Shown in pieces: positions 1 to 8,535 of a stretch of 64,000 bases of DNA. The notes under the pieces are model-generated. The model made no database searches, was not told the DNA's origin, and saw nothing but the letters and a program-made list of their open reading frames with translations. The stretch is from Chitinophaga sp. YR627 (lineage in GTDB: Bacteria; Bacteroidota; Bacteroidia; Chitinophagales; Chitinophagaceae): positions 124,001-188,000 of the forward strand of contig NZ_FOUX01000007.1 of NCBI RefSeq assembly GCF_900114995.1, read 5' to 3'. Each line of letters begins with the position of its first letter. Position 1 is the first letter of the stretch. Made by a program: the position numbers and the translations under genes.

Positions 1-162
1 CAGTTTACGGCGAGTCCCTACCATATCTTATGGCCTGTACCACAATCTGATATTGATGCCAATAGAAATGGCAGACTGAATCAGAATTTTGGCTATTCAG
101 GGTATGAGTTTAATCAGGCCCCGATCGATAATCTGGAGGAGGCGATCAGGGTGCAGGATTAA
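1..162 (+). CDS. C-terminal end of a SusD/RagB-family lipoprotein (partial)
   Basis: The frame is open from the first base and stops at TAA 160-162, leaving 53 residues. The piece carries the typical SusD C-terminal ending, in which an ILWPVPQSDIDAN stretch is followed by a QNFGY block. SusD proteins are outer-membrane lipoproteins that bind glycan at the cell surface with a SusC porin, so a SusC gene probably lies just upstream outside the window. The N-terminus and lipobox cannot be seen. A hairpin follows directly, so this is probably the last gene of its unit. Confidence 0.8.
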   Translation, partial: QFTASPYHILWPVPQSDIDANRNGRLNQNFGYSGYEFNQAPIDNLEEAIRVQD

Positions 163-184
163 GGCATATATACCATAAATGGCA

Positions 185-217
185 AGCGCCGGTGCATTTG
201 AATAATGCATCGGCGCT
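185..217. terminator. Rho-independent-type hairpin terminator
   Basis: Arms 185-198 and 204-217 are complementary over 14 bp with one G-U pair and enclose a 5-nt loop. A moderately T-rich stretch follows. It lies between the SusD tail on the plus strand and the stop of the AAA ATPase on the minus strand, so it could serve both. Confidence 0.7.
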
Positions 218-246
218 CGTTGTTTATATCAGCTTGTAATGTCCTG

Positions 247-966
247 TTATGCGGATACATCCACCCTTTGCTCCAGCTTACGGATAAAGGCCGCTTTTAG
301 CTGCGTAAAGGCGTCATCTTTCGCTTCTGCATAGGAGATGTCATACCTGCGTGTAATGGCCTGCATATCGGCTGGAAACTTACTTAACAGTTTATCATAG
401 TAATGGTCCAGTTCTGAGGCGGTCGGCATTTCATAGGAGATATGCAGCTGGAAACGCCTCATCAGGGCTTTATCTATGATATGTGCATGGTTGGTGGCTG
501 CTATCAGCAATGATTTGTCAGGGAAATAGTCGATCAGCTGTATGAGCGTATTCACCAGGCGTCTCATTTCTCCCACGTCCTTATCGTCATTCCCGCGCGC
601 TTTGCCTACCTGGTCAAACTCGTCCAGAAAAAGTACTGCTTTCTCCCGGATGGCTTTATCGAAGATCTGTTTGATGTTCTGTGAGGTTTCACCGATACGG
701 GCAGATACGATACTACTCAGGTCGAGGATCAGTAAAGGCTTTTTCAGGGCGCTTGCAATTGCCTTGGCGGTGGTGGTTTTGCCACAACCTGAACTACCAT
801 GCAGGAGCAGTTTATTGTTCACCGGCAAACCTGCGTTATGCAGTTCTACGATGTAAAAATGCTCTTTAATGAGTTGCCCGAGTCTCGTTTTATTGTCCTG
901 ACTTAACAGTACATCTTCAAGCGATACCTGTTCCTTGTCATTTATAAGAAGATCAGAAAGATTCAT
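247..966 (-). CDS. AAA-family ATPase
   Basis: This 239-residue protein is a compact single AAA module. It has Walker A GSSGCGKT at residues 57-64, Walker B VLFLDEFD at 111-118, a sensor-1 ATN at 157-159 and a tandem RR (170-171) in arginine-finger position. That arrangement resembles the stand-alone cytosolic AAA ATPases that remodel protein partners. No protease, helicase or zinc domain is attached. It is transcribed alone and the neighbours do not point to a partner. The substrate is unknown; a role in a transposon (IstB-like) is unlikely because no transposase is nearby. Confidence 0.85.
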   Translation of the reverse strand: MNLSDLLINDKEQVSLEDVLLSQDNKTRLGQLIKEHFYIVELHNAGLPVNNKLLLHGSSGCGKTTTAKAIASALKKPLLILDLSSIVSARIGETSQNIKQIFDKAIREKAVLFLDEFDQVGKARGNDDKDVGEMRRLVNTLIQLIDYFPDKSLLIAATNHAHIIDKALMRRFQLHISYEMPTASELDHYYDKLLSKFPADMQAITRRYDISYAEAKDDAFTQLKAAFIRKLEQRVDVSA

Positions 967-1287
967 GTATGTATCCCTGCTTATTTTATCTGTAATTGTT
1001 TGCTGCGGCTACTCCTTATGATTTATGGTAATGTGACCTGGATGATCTGCTGATAATGATCTATCTGGTTGGTTTTCAATTATCAGAAAGATTTACAAGC
1101 AGCTGCTGTTGAGCTGGTAACCACAGTTATCATAGCTTTTGCGGATGCAAAATTAGGTGAATATGGGGATATCTTCACAATGCCACAATGTATAAATCCA
1201 GGTAGTCCAGGGAAATGAGGCGGGTATAGGATATATGGGAGGCAGCTGCACCCGTCTGTGCAGGTACAGCTGCCGGAAAAAGTTTAA
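967..1287. other. Intergenic stretch without a recognised gene
   Basis: This 321-bp stretch separates two minus-strand genes and should hold the promoter of the AAA ATPase gene. I see no convincing promoter, RNA gene or repeat in it. Confidence 0.5.
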
Positions 1288-1644
1288 TTAATGGAAATTG
1301 ACATTTGTTGTCAGGGTACTGCCGCAATTGCAGGTCTGTACATATACGACAATGTAACCGCCGCCGGGAAGTGTAGCAGAGCCTTCAAACAACGTACAGG
1401 TAGAACCACCGGTTTTAGACAGCACGATCAGCTGGGCCGGAGCGGTCGAACCTGATTCTTTGTACCAGGCATGGGCAATGTCGCAGGTGGAACTGGTTTC
1501 TACACAGTAATACTTACCGTTCAGGTCATTGAAGTAACTACAGCTGGAATCCGCTTTTTTGGAGGCTTTAACTTTGTCAGTAGCATGGGCAGTTGCAAAA
1601 AAGGTAAAGCAGAGTACTAACAGGTACATGAGATGTGTCTTCAT
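1288..1644 (-). CDS. Small secreted cysteine-rich protein, function unknown
   Basis: The 118-residue product starts with a clear signal peptide: basic start, hydrophobic core to about residue 20, and an A-H-A cleavage site near residue 22. The mature part of about 96 residues has six cysteines, which would suit disulfide bonds in the periplasm or outside the cell. It also has glycine/threonine-rich segments. I do not recognise the family. The gene is isolated on the minus strand, so the context gives no function. Confidence 0.6.
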   Translation of the reverse strand: MKTHLMYLLVLCFTFFATAHATDKVKASKKADSSCSYFNDLNGKYYCVETSSTCDIAHAWYKESGSTAPAQLIVLSKTGGSTCTLFEGSATLPGGGYIVVYVQTCNCGSTLTTNVNFH

Positions 1645-2004
1645 AATCGAGGGTTTGGGTACGGGTTAAAAAAATGTCATGCGTAAGGTATGATATTATA
1701 CCGGTTTTTTAGTGTCGGACTGAATTTTATTTATAAGGAAAGCTATATGAGGAGCTTGTCTTTGGCTGCTGATAACTGTTTGTTGTCAGTTAGTGTATAC
1801 TTAACCTATAGTCATCCTTCATTGATGTTTCGTTCTGTACGCAGCATTAACGGAACATGATTAATAGCTAAGTATAGAAGAAGTATTGTCTGCAGACACA
1901 ATGTAAATCATTCCCGCAAATTGAACAAAATATCAATGCCAGTTATTGTACAGTCACCTGATAACAGGGAAATGTCTTAATTTACCATATCTAACAATTC
2001 ATGA
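1645..2004. other. Divergent intergenic region
   Basis: This 360-bp region lies between the small secreted protein gene (minus) and the CPBP protease gene (plus), so it should hold both promoters. A short inverted repeat, GGTAT (1687-1691) and ATACC (1698-1702), lies about 45 bp upstream of the secreted-protein start. No consensus TAnnTTTG box is obvious. Nothing else is seen. Confidence 0.4.
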
Positions 2005-2901
2005 ATGGAACAGGGATTTCAAAATGATAGCATATATATTTCCAATGGCGCTCAGTCATCGGTAAAAGCAGCTTATCCTGATATAAAATCACTTTGCAGG
2101 ATATTCGGGATACTGCTTGTTTACACAATAGGTATCGGAATAGTGGGGGCTATTATAACAACTCTTGCGGGAGATCGTATTTCGCCTGCCATCAGATCAT
2201 TGTTGGGTTTACTGTCTTATACCATCAGCTTATTACTCACGATCAGATATGCAGCAAAAAGTAGCGGGAAATGGCAGCACAGACCTGTGAATTTGAGTTT
2301 TAACAGCATCCAGCCTGTACTGATACCTGTACTGATCATTTGTACCCTGGGTTTGATCGTTGGAATGGAGCGACTGGCGACATTGATACCGATGCCTAAA
2401 GTTGTAGAGAAGATGTTTGAAGACCTCTTTAAAAAAGATGTTTTCTCCATTATTACGATTGTTATAGCAGCGCCTTTACTGGAAGAGATCCTTTGTCGTG
2501 GTATCATCCTGAAAGGATTACTGCAGCGCTATCCTGCACGCAAAGCAATTATCATTTCAGCTTTGTTCTTTGGGCTGGTACATATGAATCCATGGCAGGC
2601 TTTACCCGCTTTCTGCATCGGCCTGTTTATGGGCTGGATCTTCTATAAGACCAATTCCATCATTCCCGGCATCATTGTACATGCTACCAACAATGGAATG
2701 GCGGCTTTATTCCTGTTTTTTCCCGGCGACAAGCAGGATCTGTTAAGTCTTGTGGGAATGCCTTATTATATCATCCTGTGTGTATCAGCGGCACTTCTTG
2801 TTGCTTTATCCTGCCTCTATATTCATAAGAAAGCACGGGCGCTTACGCCTGCTGATAAGGAGATCAGCGCAGTTCAACCCCTGTCTGCAGATCTCCGATA
2901 A
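2005..2901 (+). CDS. CPBP-family intramembrane metalloprotease
   Basis: This 298-residue polytopic membrane protein is predicted to be a CAAX-protease/bacteriocin-processing (CPBP, formerly Abi) enzyme. The hallmark motifs are all present: EE at residues 160-161 followed by R165, FGLVH with H193, and HATNN with H226. In the family these residues bind the catalytic metal inside the membrane. About seven to eight hydrophobic segments are visible. The ATG at 2005 is used; an ATG at 2001 is out of frame. Substrates of bacterial CPBP proteins are mostly unknown, and no bacteriocin gene is adjacent. Confidence 0.85.
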   Translation: MEQGFQNDSIYISNGAQSSVKAAYPDIKSLCRIFGILLVYTIGIGIVGAIITTLAGDRISPAIRSLLGLLSYTISLLLTIRYAAKSSGKWQHRPVNLSFNSIQPVLIPVLIICTLGLIVGMERLATLIPMPKVVEKMFEDLFKKDVFSIITIVIAAPLLEEILCRGIILKGLLQRYPARKAIIISALFFGLVHMNPWQALPAFCIGLFMGWIFYKTNSIIPGIIVHATNNGMAALFLFFPGDKQDLLSLVGMPYYIILCVSAALLVALSCLYIHKKARALTPADKEISAVQPLSADLR

Positions 2902-3314
2902 GAGATCCCCATACGATTTAGGGTCGGTCATAAATTAAAGAAAATCATAAAGTTATAGTAGGCTGATTGCCGGAAACTGCTTAAATGAGGCATTTCCGGA
3001 GTCGGCTTTTAGCATTATTTTAGGTTATTCTATCAATAACCAGACAGGCGGCGTCTCAGGCGCCAGACACAATATCAACCTTTTACGTTTTCGACACTTT
3101 ATTAACAGCTATTGTTTCCGTTAATGCGAATACATTAAGAACGTTTTAGCCCGGATAACCCCAGTTCTTCCGGACATTGAAGATGACCACAATTGAATCT
3201 ACCGACAGGCTTTTAGTAAACCAAAGACACGAAATCTGATTTCAGACAGCCCCCTTAGTTCCATTGGAGCTTAACGAACCATTTCTTTCTTGACTCAACT
3301 TAAAAACATTGTCC
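2902..3314. other. Intergenic region with terminator, before the acyltransferase gene
   Basis: The proximal part carries the hairpin terminator annotated separately. The remaining roughly 300 bp should hold the acyltransferase promoter, but I could not pick a convincing TTG/TAnnTTTG pair. Confidence 0.45.
2962..3010 (+). terminator. Hairpin terminator after the CPBP gene
   Basis: The core arms ccggaaa (2970-2976) and tttccgg (2993-2999) extend outward past a one-base bulge to pair gctgatt with agtcggc, including G-U pairs. A TTTT run follows at 3007-3010. Confidence 0.65.
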
Positions 3315-5111
3315 ATGGCTACCATTCAACCGGAGCACTACCGGAAAGACATTGACGGACTCAGAGCGGTTGCTGTCCTGTCAGTAATCATTTTTCATAT
3401 GGGATATCTCCCCAACGGATATCTGGGTGTTGACATCTTTTTTGCGATCAGCGGCTACTTAATCACAAAGATCGTCTACAATGAAGCCCTTGAAGACCGC
3501 TTCTCTATTGTCAATTTCTATATGAGAAGGATCAGGCGTATCATACCACTGGTGTTGTTTACCACCTTTATCGCCCTGGTAATAGGGATGTTGGTCATGC
3601 TACCAGATGATCTGGAAAATCTCAGCCAGTCCGTCATCGCAACCAACCTCTTTGCCAATAACATCTTATTGCTAAAGACAGTCGGCGACTACTGGGATAT
3701 CTTCAATGATTATAAACCCCTTATGCACACCTGGAGTCTGGGTGTGGAAGAACAGTTTTATGTGATCTATCCCCTGATCTTCCTCTTCCTCACCGGTGCA
3801 AGAAAGAAATGGATACTGCCTTTGCTGATCACCCTAACGGTTGTTTCCCTGTTGCTCTTTCTGTCAACCTCCAATGTCTCCTCCCGGTTTTATCTGATCC
3901 AGTACCGTTTTTTTGAACTGGCACTGGGTGGTTTGGGAGCGATCTTTTTTAGTAACAGAACGATTGATAACCGGTATAAAATTGGTTTTCTTTTTATTAT
4001 ATTATGCGTGCTGCTGTTTGGTGTGTATCTCCCACCGGTGCTTAATCTGCTCTTAGTAGTGGTTGCTGCGGTCGGCTTACTATTACCCGGCAATACAAGT
4101 GAAGGACTGACGAATACTTTTCTGGAGAATAAATATATGGTCTGGATAGGCAAGATCAGTTTTAGTCTGTATATGTGGCATCAGATCGTTTTAGCCTATA
4201 GCCGTTACTTCGTACTGGATAGAATTGATATTGCCAGTGCGGTGGTACTCTTTCTGATCATATTGCTATTGTCTGTTTTATCTTATCAGTTCATAGAACA
4301 GCCCTTCAGAAACAAGGCAAAGGTTGGCAGCAGGATGCTCCTATCTGTTTCTGCGGTGTTGCTGATATTGACGTCTGTGTCTTCTCTCTTTTTGTATATG
4401 AGAGCAGGTATCATTAGAGATGTGCCGGAACTGGGATTATATGCGGGAAATGATGAAGGAGCTGCGAAGGGGCATTTACACCAGGCCTATAATTCCAGGA
4501 TCTATGACCTGGATAAACTATATGCAGGTGACAGAAAGATCAAGACCCTGGTGATCGGCAACAGCTATGCGCGGGATTGGTCGAATATCCTGCTGGAATC
4601 CAAATATGGACAGGACCTGGATATCTGTTATACATACGATATCAATGCCTGTAAGAATATTAAGGAACGTCTTGCTAAAGCAGATGTTATTTTCTTCACA
4701 GAAATAAGAGTAGATACTTTCCGGGCATTGACACAACGCTATGATATTGACACGACGAAAGTATGGATCGTTGGTAATAAAAATTTTGGTACCAATAACG
4801 GGATCTTCTACAGAAGGAGAGGGGACAATAACTATTGTACCCAACGGGTGAATATTCGTCAGCAGGCGCTTAAAATTAACAATGACCTGAAATCACAATG
4901 GGGCAGCAGATACATCGATCTGATCAGCATGGTGATCGATGAACAGGGCAAGGTACCCGTATTTACAGATAGCTGTATGTTCATCAGTCAGGATACCCGG
5001 CACCTGACCCGTGCAGGGGCGATTTATTTCGCCCGTCTGATAGATCATAACCAGTCGTTTACCTTACTGAACAGACCCTCCAGCGGACCAACCGCCAGTG
5101 CAGTATATTAA
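3315..5111 (+). CDS. Acyltransferase-3 family membrane protein with C-terminal SGNH domain (OafA-like)
   Basis: From ATG 3315 the product has 598 residues; a TTG two codons earlier at 3309 is less likely. The N-terminal half is an acyltransferase-3 domain of about ten membrane helices. It opens with the family signature YRKDIDGLRAVAVLSVI, then GVDIFFAISGYL, then the HTWSLGVEEQFY motif. The C-terminal third is a periplasmic SGNH-type domain with a GNSYARD serine block and a DTRHLT aspartate/histidine block. Such fusions O-acetylate surface polysaccharides or lipopolysaccharide. No glycan cluster is adjacent, so the acceptor is unknown. It ends 5 bp from the convergent neighbour. Confidence 0.9.
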   Translation: MATIQPEHYRKDIDGLRAVAVLSVIIFHMGYLPNGYLGVDIFFAISGYLITKIVYNEALEDRFSIVNFYMRRIRRIIPLVLFTTFIALVIGMLVMLPDDLENLSQSVIATNLFANNILLLKTVGDYWDIFNDYKPLMHTWSLGVEEQFYVIYPLIFLFLTGARKKWILPLLITLTVVSLLLFLSTSNVSSRFYLIQYRFFELALGGLGAIFFSNRTIDNRYKIGFLFIILCVLLFGVYLPPVLNLLLVVVAAVGLLLPGNTSEGLTNTFLENKYMVWIGKISFSLYMWHQIVLAYSRYFVLDRIDIASAVVLFLIILLLSVLSYQFIEQPFRNKAKVGSRMLLSVSAVLLILTSVSSLFLYMRAGIIRDVPELGLYAGNDEGAAKGHLHQAYNSRIYDLDKLYAGDRKIKTLVIGNSYARDWSNILLESKYGQDLDICYTYDINACKNIKERLAKADVIFFTEIRVDTFRALTQRYDIDTTKVWIVGNKNFGTNNGIFYRRRGDNNYCTQRVNIRQQALKINNDLKSQWGSRYIDLISMVIDEQGKVPVFTDSCMFISQDTRHLTRAGAIYFARLIDHNQSFTLLNRPSSGPTASAVY

Positions 5112-5116
5112 AAACG

Positions 5117-5545
5117 CTATTCAACGGAATACATCGTTGCTTTATCAGGAGCCTTCCAATACAGCCGGGCATCTTTGCTCATGAGCAGGTCCCGGCTGTA
5201 AAACCGGAGGATATACTCCTTTCTGAGAAATGCCTGCTGCATAAAGGTAGATAGTGTCTTGTCGGTAAGTTCGCAGACCTTGGCTGTTAGCAAATAATCC
5301 GCAATCGTACGGGTGTAGAACAGGGTGATCGTCTCATGATAACCTGCATCTGCCGTATTTTTCCCGCCTATGCTTTCATTGTATCTTTTGATCCCGCTTC
5401 TTATCTTTTCAATAGCCTGTGGTAAAGGCAATTGCGTACAGTACCAGAGTGCCATGACAAAATGATTGACATGTGTCCATTCTTCTTTGGGCAGTGTACA
5501 GGCTTCAAATTTTTCAATCAGTAAACCGAGTTGAGTGACGTTCAT
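5117..5545 (-). CDS. Conserved-looking small cytosolic protein, function unknown
   Basis: This 142-residue soluble protein has no signal peptide or membrane segment and looks mostly alpha-helical. A WTHVNH stretch near residue 25 and an AGYHET stretch near residue 90 carry histidines that could bind metal or act in catalysis, but I do not recognise the family. It lies one base downstream of the Lrp-family regulator gene on the same strand, so the two are almost certainly co-transcribed and may be functionally linked. Confidence 0.65.
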   Translation of the reverse strand: MNVTQLGLLIEKFEACTLPKEEWTHVNHFVMALWYCTQLPLPQAIEKIRSGIKRYNESIGGKNTADAGYHETITLFYTRTIADYLLTAKVCELTDKTLSTFMQQAFLRKEYILRFYSRDLLMSKDARLYWKAPDKATMYSVE

Positions 5546-5546
5546 A

Positions 5547-5993
5547 TCAGCATGCTTTGGAGTTAATTTCTTCTTTATAACTTCTGAGGATGATGGTAGT
5601 ACTCGTACGTGTAATCCCTTTGATGGTTTTTATCTTATTGACCAGCAGGTTTTCTAGTGCCGCAGTATCGGTTACCAGGACCTTTAACAGCAGGTCATAA
5701 TCACCTGCCACATGGTGACACTCCAACACTTCATCTATTGCGGTGAGCTGGTCTTTTACGTTGGTATTTTTGGAGTGGTCGATCCAGACATTGATAAAAG
5801 CGAGTAAACGCAGGGAAAGCTTTTCTCTGTTCACCCGGATGGTGTAGCTGTCAATGATACCCGACCGGCTAAGCTTTCGGAGTCTTTCTGTAACTGCGGG
5901 GAGAGAGAGGTTTATTTTCCGGGCAATATCGGCGCCGGTGATGCGTGCATTTTCTATCAGTAGCCGGAGGATCTTACTATCAAACTTATCCAT
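5547..5993 (-). CDS. Lrp/AsnC-family transcriptional regulator
   Basis: The 148-residue product has the standard layout: an N-terminal winged helix-turn-helix (about residues 4-60, with the NLSLPAVTERLRKL recognition region) and a C-terminal ligand-binding RAM/ActD domain (about 66-140). Full-length members usually have about 150 residues, so it is complete. These regulators sense amino acids and bind DNA as octamers. It leads a two-gene unit with the downstream unknown protein. A perfect palindrome and a TAnnTTTG-type box lie just upstream, so autoregulation is plausible. Confidence 0.93.
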   Translation of the reverse strand: MDKFDSKILRLLIENARITGADIARKINLSLPAVTERLRKLSRSGIIDSYTIRVNREKLSLRLLAFINVWIDHSKNTNVKDQLTAIDEVLECHHVAGDYDLLLKVLVTDTAALENLLVNKIKTIKGITRTSTTIILRSYKEEINSKAC

Positions 5994-6016
5994 AGTTTTC
6001 TTGTATGATTGTAAGA

Positions 6017-6057
6017 CAAAGCTACTATAGTCTTTATTATATATGGCATATTGCCAT
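6017..6057 (-). promoter_or_regulatory. Candidate promoter and palindromic operator of the Lrp-type gene
   Basis: On the minus strand TAGCTTTG (bases 6024-6017) matches the Bacteroidota -7 consensus TAnnTTTG, 23 bp before the Lrp start codon. Upstream of it, 6043-6057 is a perfect 15-nt palindrome (ATGGCATATTGCCAT). The position fits an operator overlapping the upstream part of the promoter. No clear -33 TTG was found. Confidence 0.5.
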
Positions 6058-6145
6058 CAGAACAAGCGGATATTCGTATTTTATTTACTAAATATTAAAT
6101 ATCGCCTGTTAAAACAGTTGCAGGTTCAGTAATAAGTAAAGATAC

Positions 6146-6775
6146 TTAGGCTTCCTGTTGCTGCAGTGCCATGCTGAGCATCTCATACAGTTCTTCCTGT
6201 ATGTCAACGCCTTTGTTATTATTATACCAGTTCTGCATTTCTACTTTGATCGTTTCAGAAGACGCCTGGTTGCTTAATAACGTTTTATACATGATCTGAC
6301 AATCTTTCGGCCGTGGTCCCCAGGTACCGATGTCTTTTCCATCTGCATCACGTACTACGAGCTTTGGAATGGACCGGGTGCCATTGGTCAGGTAATGCTC
6401 AATGTTGTATGGTTCGCTGTCTCTTAATTCAAATGAGAGATCGATCAGTGGGTTCAGGTCTGCCATCATTTTCATGAAAGGCACACTATGTGAGGCATCA
6501 CCACACCAGGCCTCTGTAATCACGATCCACTGCTGTGGCGTTGTGATCTTCTTCACCAGTTCAATCAGTTTAGGAGATAGTTTCCCTGTTTTAAACCAGC
6601 GGCTCATGCGCGAGCGGTTCAGTTTCACATATTCAAGATATGCATGATTGCTGTATGGTGCGGTATGTTCTTCGGCGCTTTTAGATAAAATATCATCAAA
6701 CAGCGCCTGATATTCCGTAAAGGTCATATACTTTAAATTACTTAAAAAAACGGTACAAAGATCCTGCATTAGCAT
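6146..6775 (-). CDS. Thioredoxin-fold family protein with WCGDA motif
   Basis: This 209-residue cytosolic protein has a thioredoxin-like fold in its central part. The segment WIVITEAWCGDASHS (around residues 95-110) matches the active-site position of the fold, but only the first cysteine of the usual CxxC is present. A cis-proline-type stretch (SIPKLVV) follows near residue 140. Proteins of this kind with WCGD are often annotated thioredoxin family. The substrate is unknown and a disulfide-oxidoreductase role is doubtful because of the missing second cysteine. The start could instead be the ATG at 6727 (MTFTEY), which removes 16 poorly conserved-looking residues. Confidence 0.75.
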   Translation of the reverse strand: MLMQDLCTVFLSNLKYMTFTEYQALFDDILSKSAEEHTAPYSNHAYLEYVKLNRSRMSRWFKTGKLSPKLIELVKKITTPQQWIVITEAWCGDASHSVPFMKMMADLNPLIDLSFELRDSEPYNIEHYLTNGTRSIPKLVVRDADGKDIGTWGPRPKDCQIMYKTLLSNQASSETIKVEMQNWYNNNKGVDIQEELYEMLSMALQQQEA

Positions 6776-6946
6776 TTAATATAACGGTACTAATCGGAGA
6801 ATATATGGTAGAAATGGGGGTTGGGAATGACACTATATTGCTTTTTTTAGTTAGTACTACTATTTTAGATGCCTTCTTTTTTACATGTTTAAATGCATAT
6901 TTAATAGTAATTTTTTGTTAAAGTGATTGTTAAGAAATCCCTCAGG

Positions 6947-6978
6947 TTTGTATAAAAGGCCCCGAGTCACTATATTTG
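6947..6978 (+). promoter_or_regulatory. Bacteroidota-type promoter (TTTG-N20-TATATTTG)
   Basis: The -33-like TTTG (6947-6950) and the -7 box TATATTTG (6971-6978) are separated by 20 bp, a close match to the primary sigma consensus TTG-N19-23-TAnnTTTG of Bacteroidota. The predicted transcription start near 6984 supports a small gene beginning at 6993 or 7035. Confidence 0.65.
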
Positions 6979-7034
6979 CGAAAGTGGATATAGTGAACAG
7001 TTTAAGAAACAAATCAACAAAGGGGATAATATGG

Positions 7035-7331
7035 ATGCTGCTGATGACGGTGTTCACCGTTAAATCCTGCGAGTTTCTTATTGATTACTATACCGCTTAT
7101 AAGTCTTGTGACATCGAGAATACGAATAACGACGAAACTCGCGGTCCCGATACAAACGAGGACTGTTTCAATAAAAGCGCAAAAAAGCTTTTTTCTTATT
7201 TTGAGAACGACTTAAATTTTACAGTTACCTGGGCAACTCCTCCATCCACTTTTAGGTGTGTGTACAGCTACACAATCTTTAAAGAACCGCTCAGGGATGT
7301 TCTCACGCCACCTCCACTCCATATAGCCTGA
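7035..7331 (+). CDS. Small membrane or exported protein, function unknown
   Basis: From ATG 7035 the product has 98 residues, with a short hydrophobic N-terminus (MLLMTVFTV) and a soluble, acidic remainder ending in a PPP motif. An upstream GTG at 6993 would add 14 residues and give a better positively charged N-region before the hydrophobic segment. An AAAGGGG stretch lies about 10 bp before the ATG. I do not recognise the family. A strong-looking promoter sits directly upstream. It precedes the ABC/HlyD/TolC export genes by about 210 bp, so it could be a cargo or accessory of that system, but this is only suggested by position. Confidence 0.55.
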   Translation: MLLMTVFTVKSCEFLIDYYTAYKSCDIENTNNDETRGPDTNEDCFNKSAKKLFSYFENDLNFTVTWATPPSTFRCVYSYTIFKEPLRDVLTPPPLHIA

Positions 7332-7541
7332 TATTACATGTAAGGACGCAACGTGCTTTCCCGTACACCGGGTAGGTTCGTATTGGCTGATAATGCCATG
7401 TTTTAGCTTGTTTTGGCGCATAACAGTAATGTCTATGCGTAAGGGGATTGTCATGTGTATAGATCCCGCAGACAAGCGTATGCAACATTGTAGTATCACA
7501 CGCTAAGTAGTTTATTTATTACCGGATATTAATATCTTTTT

Positions 7542-8534
7542 ATGAAGAATAAGAAGCATGCCAATGCTCCTTCGCCCTGGCAAAGACTGGTGCGTTTGTT
7601 ACATCATGAGCGTAGTTCCATTAACTACATCTTTATTTATGCCGTACTGATCGGTATCATCGGACTGACACTGCCTTTGGGAACGACGGCGGTATATAAT
7701 CTGTTGTCCAATGGATCTATGTATAGCTCAACCTACATACTGATAGCTGTAGTATTGATAGGTGTGGTGATTGTGGGCGCACTTTTAATTGGCCAGCTCA
7801 CACTGGTGGAGTTTATCGAACAGAAAATATTTGCAAAGGCGTCGATGGAGTTCGCCTTCCGTTTGCCGCGTATTAAAAAAGAAGAGTTACACGGTGAACA
7901 TCCGCCGGAACTGGTGAACCGCTTTTTTGATATCCTCACTATTCAGAAAGGGCTGACAAAACTGCTGGTGGACATTGTCGCTGCTGCTGTTCAGATATTT
8001 TTCAGTGCGATACTCCTTTCGTTTTATCATCCTGTATTCATGGCCGTAGGACTCTTTGCCTTACTGGCGATTGCGTTGGTGATCCTGTTGTATTACAAAC
8101 AGGGGGTACAGACCAGTATAGAAGAATCAGGGCATAAATACGAACTGGTGGCACACCTGGAGGATGTAGCTGCTGACCTGGATAAATACCGTGGTAAGCC
8201 TGAAATGATGGAGAAAGTGGCGAGGACCACGGACGAGATCACCGCCCGTTATCTCATGGCCCGTAATGACCATTTTAGTGTACTGAAGAAGTTCTTTATC
8301 AGTTCTATCGCCCTGCGTACCATTTTAATGGGTGGATTGCTGCTCCTGGGTTCGTTTTTCGTAGTAGAAAGACAAATGACCTTCGGACAGTTTGTGGCTG
8401 CGGAAGTGATCATTGTACAGATCAGCTACGCAGTAGAAAAACTGATGACGAACCTGAACACTGTTTTTGACATGGTTACCGGTAGCGAGAAACTGGCTGT
8501 AGTAACTGATCTTGAATTAGAGGAGGGAAAATAA
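7542..8534 (+). CDS. ABC-transporter transmembrane domain protein lacking an ATPase domain
   Basis: The 330 residues correspond to one ABC exporter type I membrane domain. Hydrophobic helices are visible around residues 30-52, 65-87, 140-160, 165-187 and 255-280, and the long cytoplasmic loop has the usual EExxHGE and ExxGHKYELVAHLED features. The sequence ends where the nucleotide-binding domain normally starts: no Walker A, signature or Walker B is present. It is followed two bases later by the HlyD-like gene and then a TolC-like gene, so it forms the inner-membrane part of a type-I-like export system. An ATPase must be supplied from elsewhere, or the protein works without one. Confidence 0.8.
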   Translation: MKNKKHANAPSPWQRLVRLLHHERSSINYIFIYAVLIGIIGLTLPLGTTAVYNLLSNGSMYSSTYILIAVVLIGVVIVGALLIGQLTLVEFIEQKIFAKASMEFAFRLPRIKKEELHGEHPPELVNRFFDILTIQKGLTKLLVDIVAAAVQIFFSAILLSFYHPVFMAVGLFALLAIALVILLYYKQGVQTSIEESGHKYELVAHLEDVAADLDKYRGKPEMMEKVARTTDEITARYLMARNDHFSVLKKFFISSIALRTILMGGLLLLGSFFVVERQMTFGQFVAAEVIIVQISYAVEKLMTNLNTVFDMVTGSEKLAVVTDLELEEGK

Positions 8535-8535
8535 A

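Noticed and set aside
247..966. AAA ATPase as IstB-type transposition helper
   Set aside because: No transposase or inverted terminal repeats lie nearby, and the sequence fits stand-alone AAA proteins with sensor and arginine-finger motifs.
7212..7499. 95-codon minus-strand frame before the export operon
   Set aside because: Overlaps the 3' end of a better supported small plus-strand gene and has no motif or start context.
7332..7541. Possible tRNA-like segment (a GGTTCGTATT stretch)
   Set aside because: No acceptor stem, anticodon arm or D arm can be built around it.
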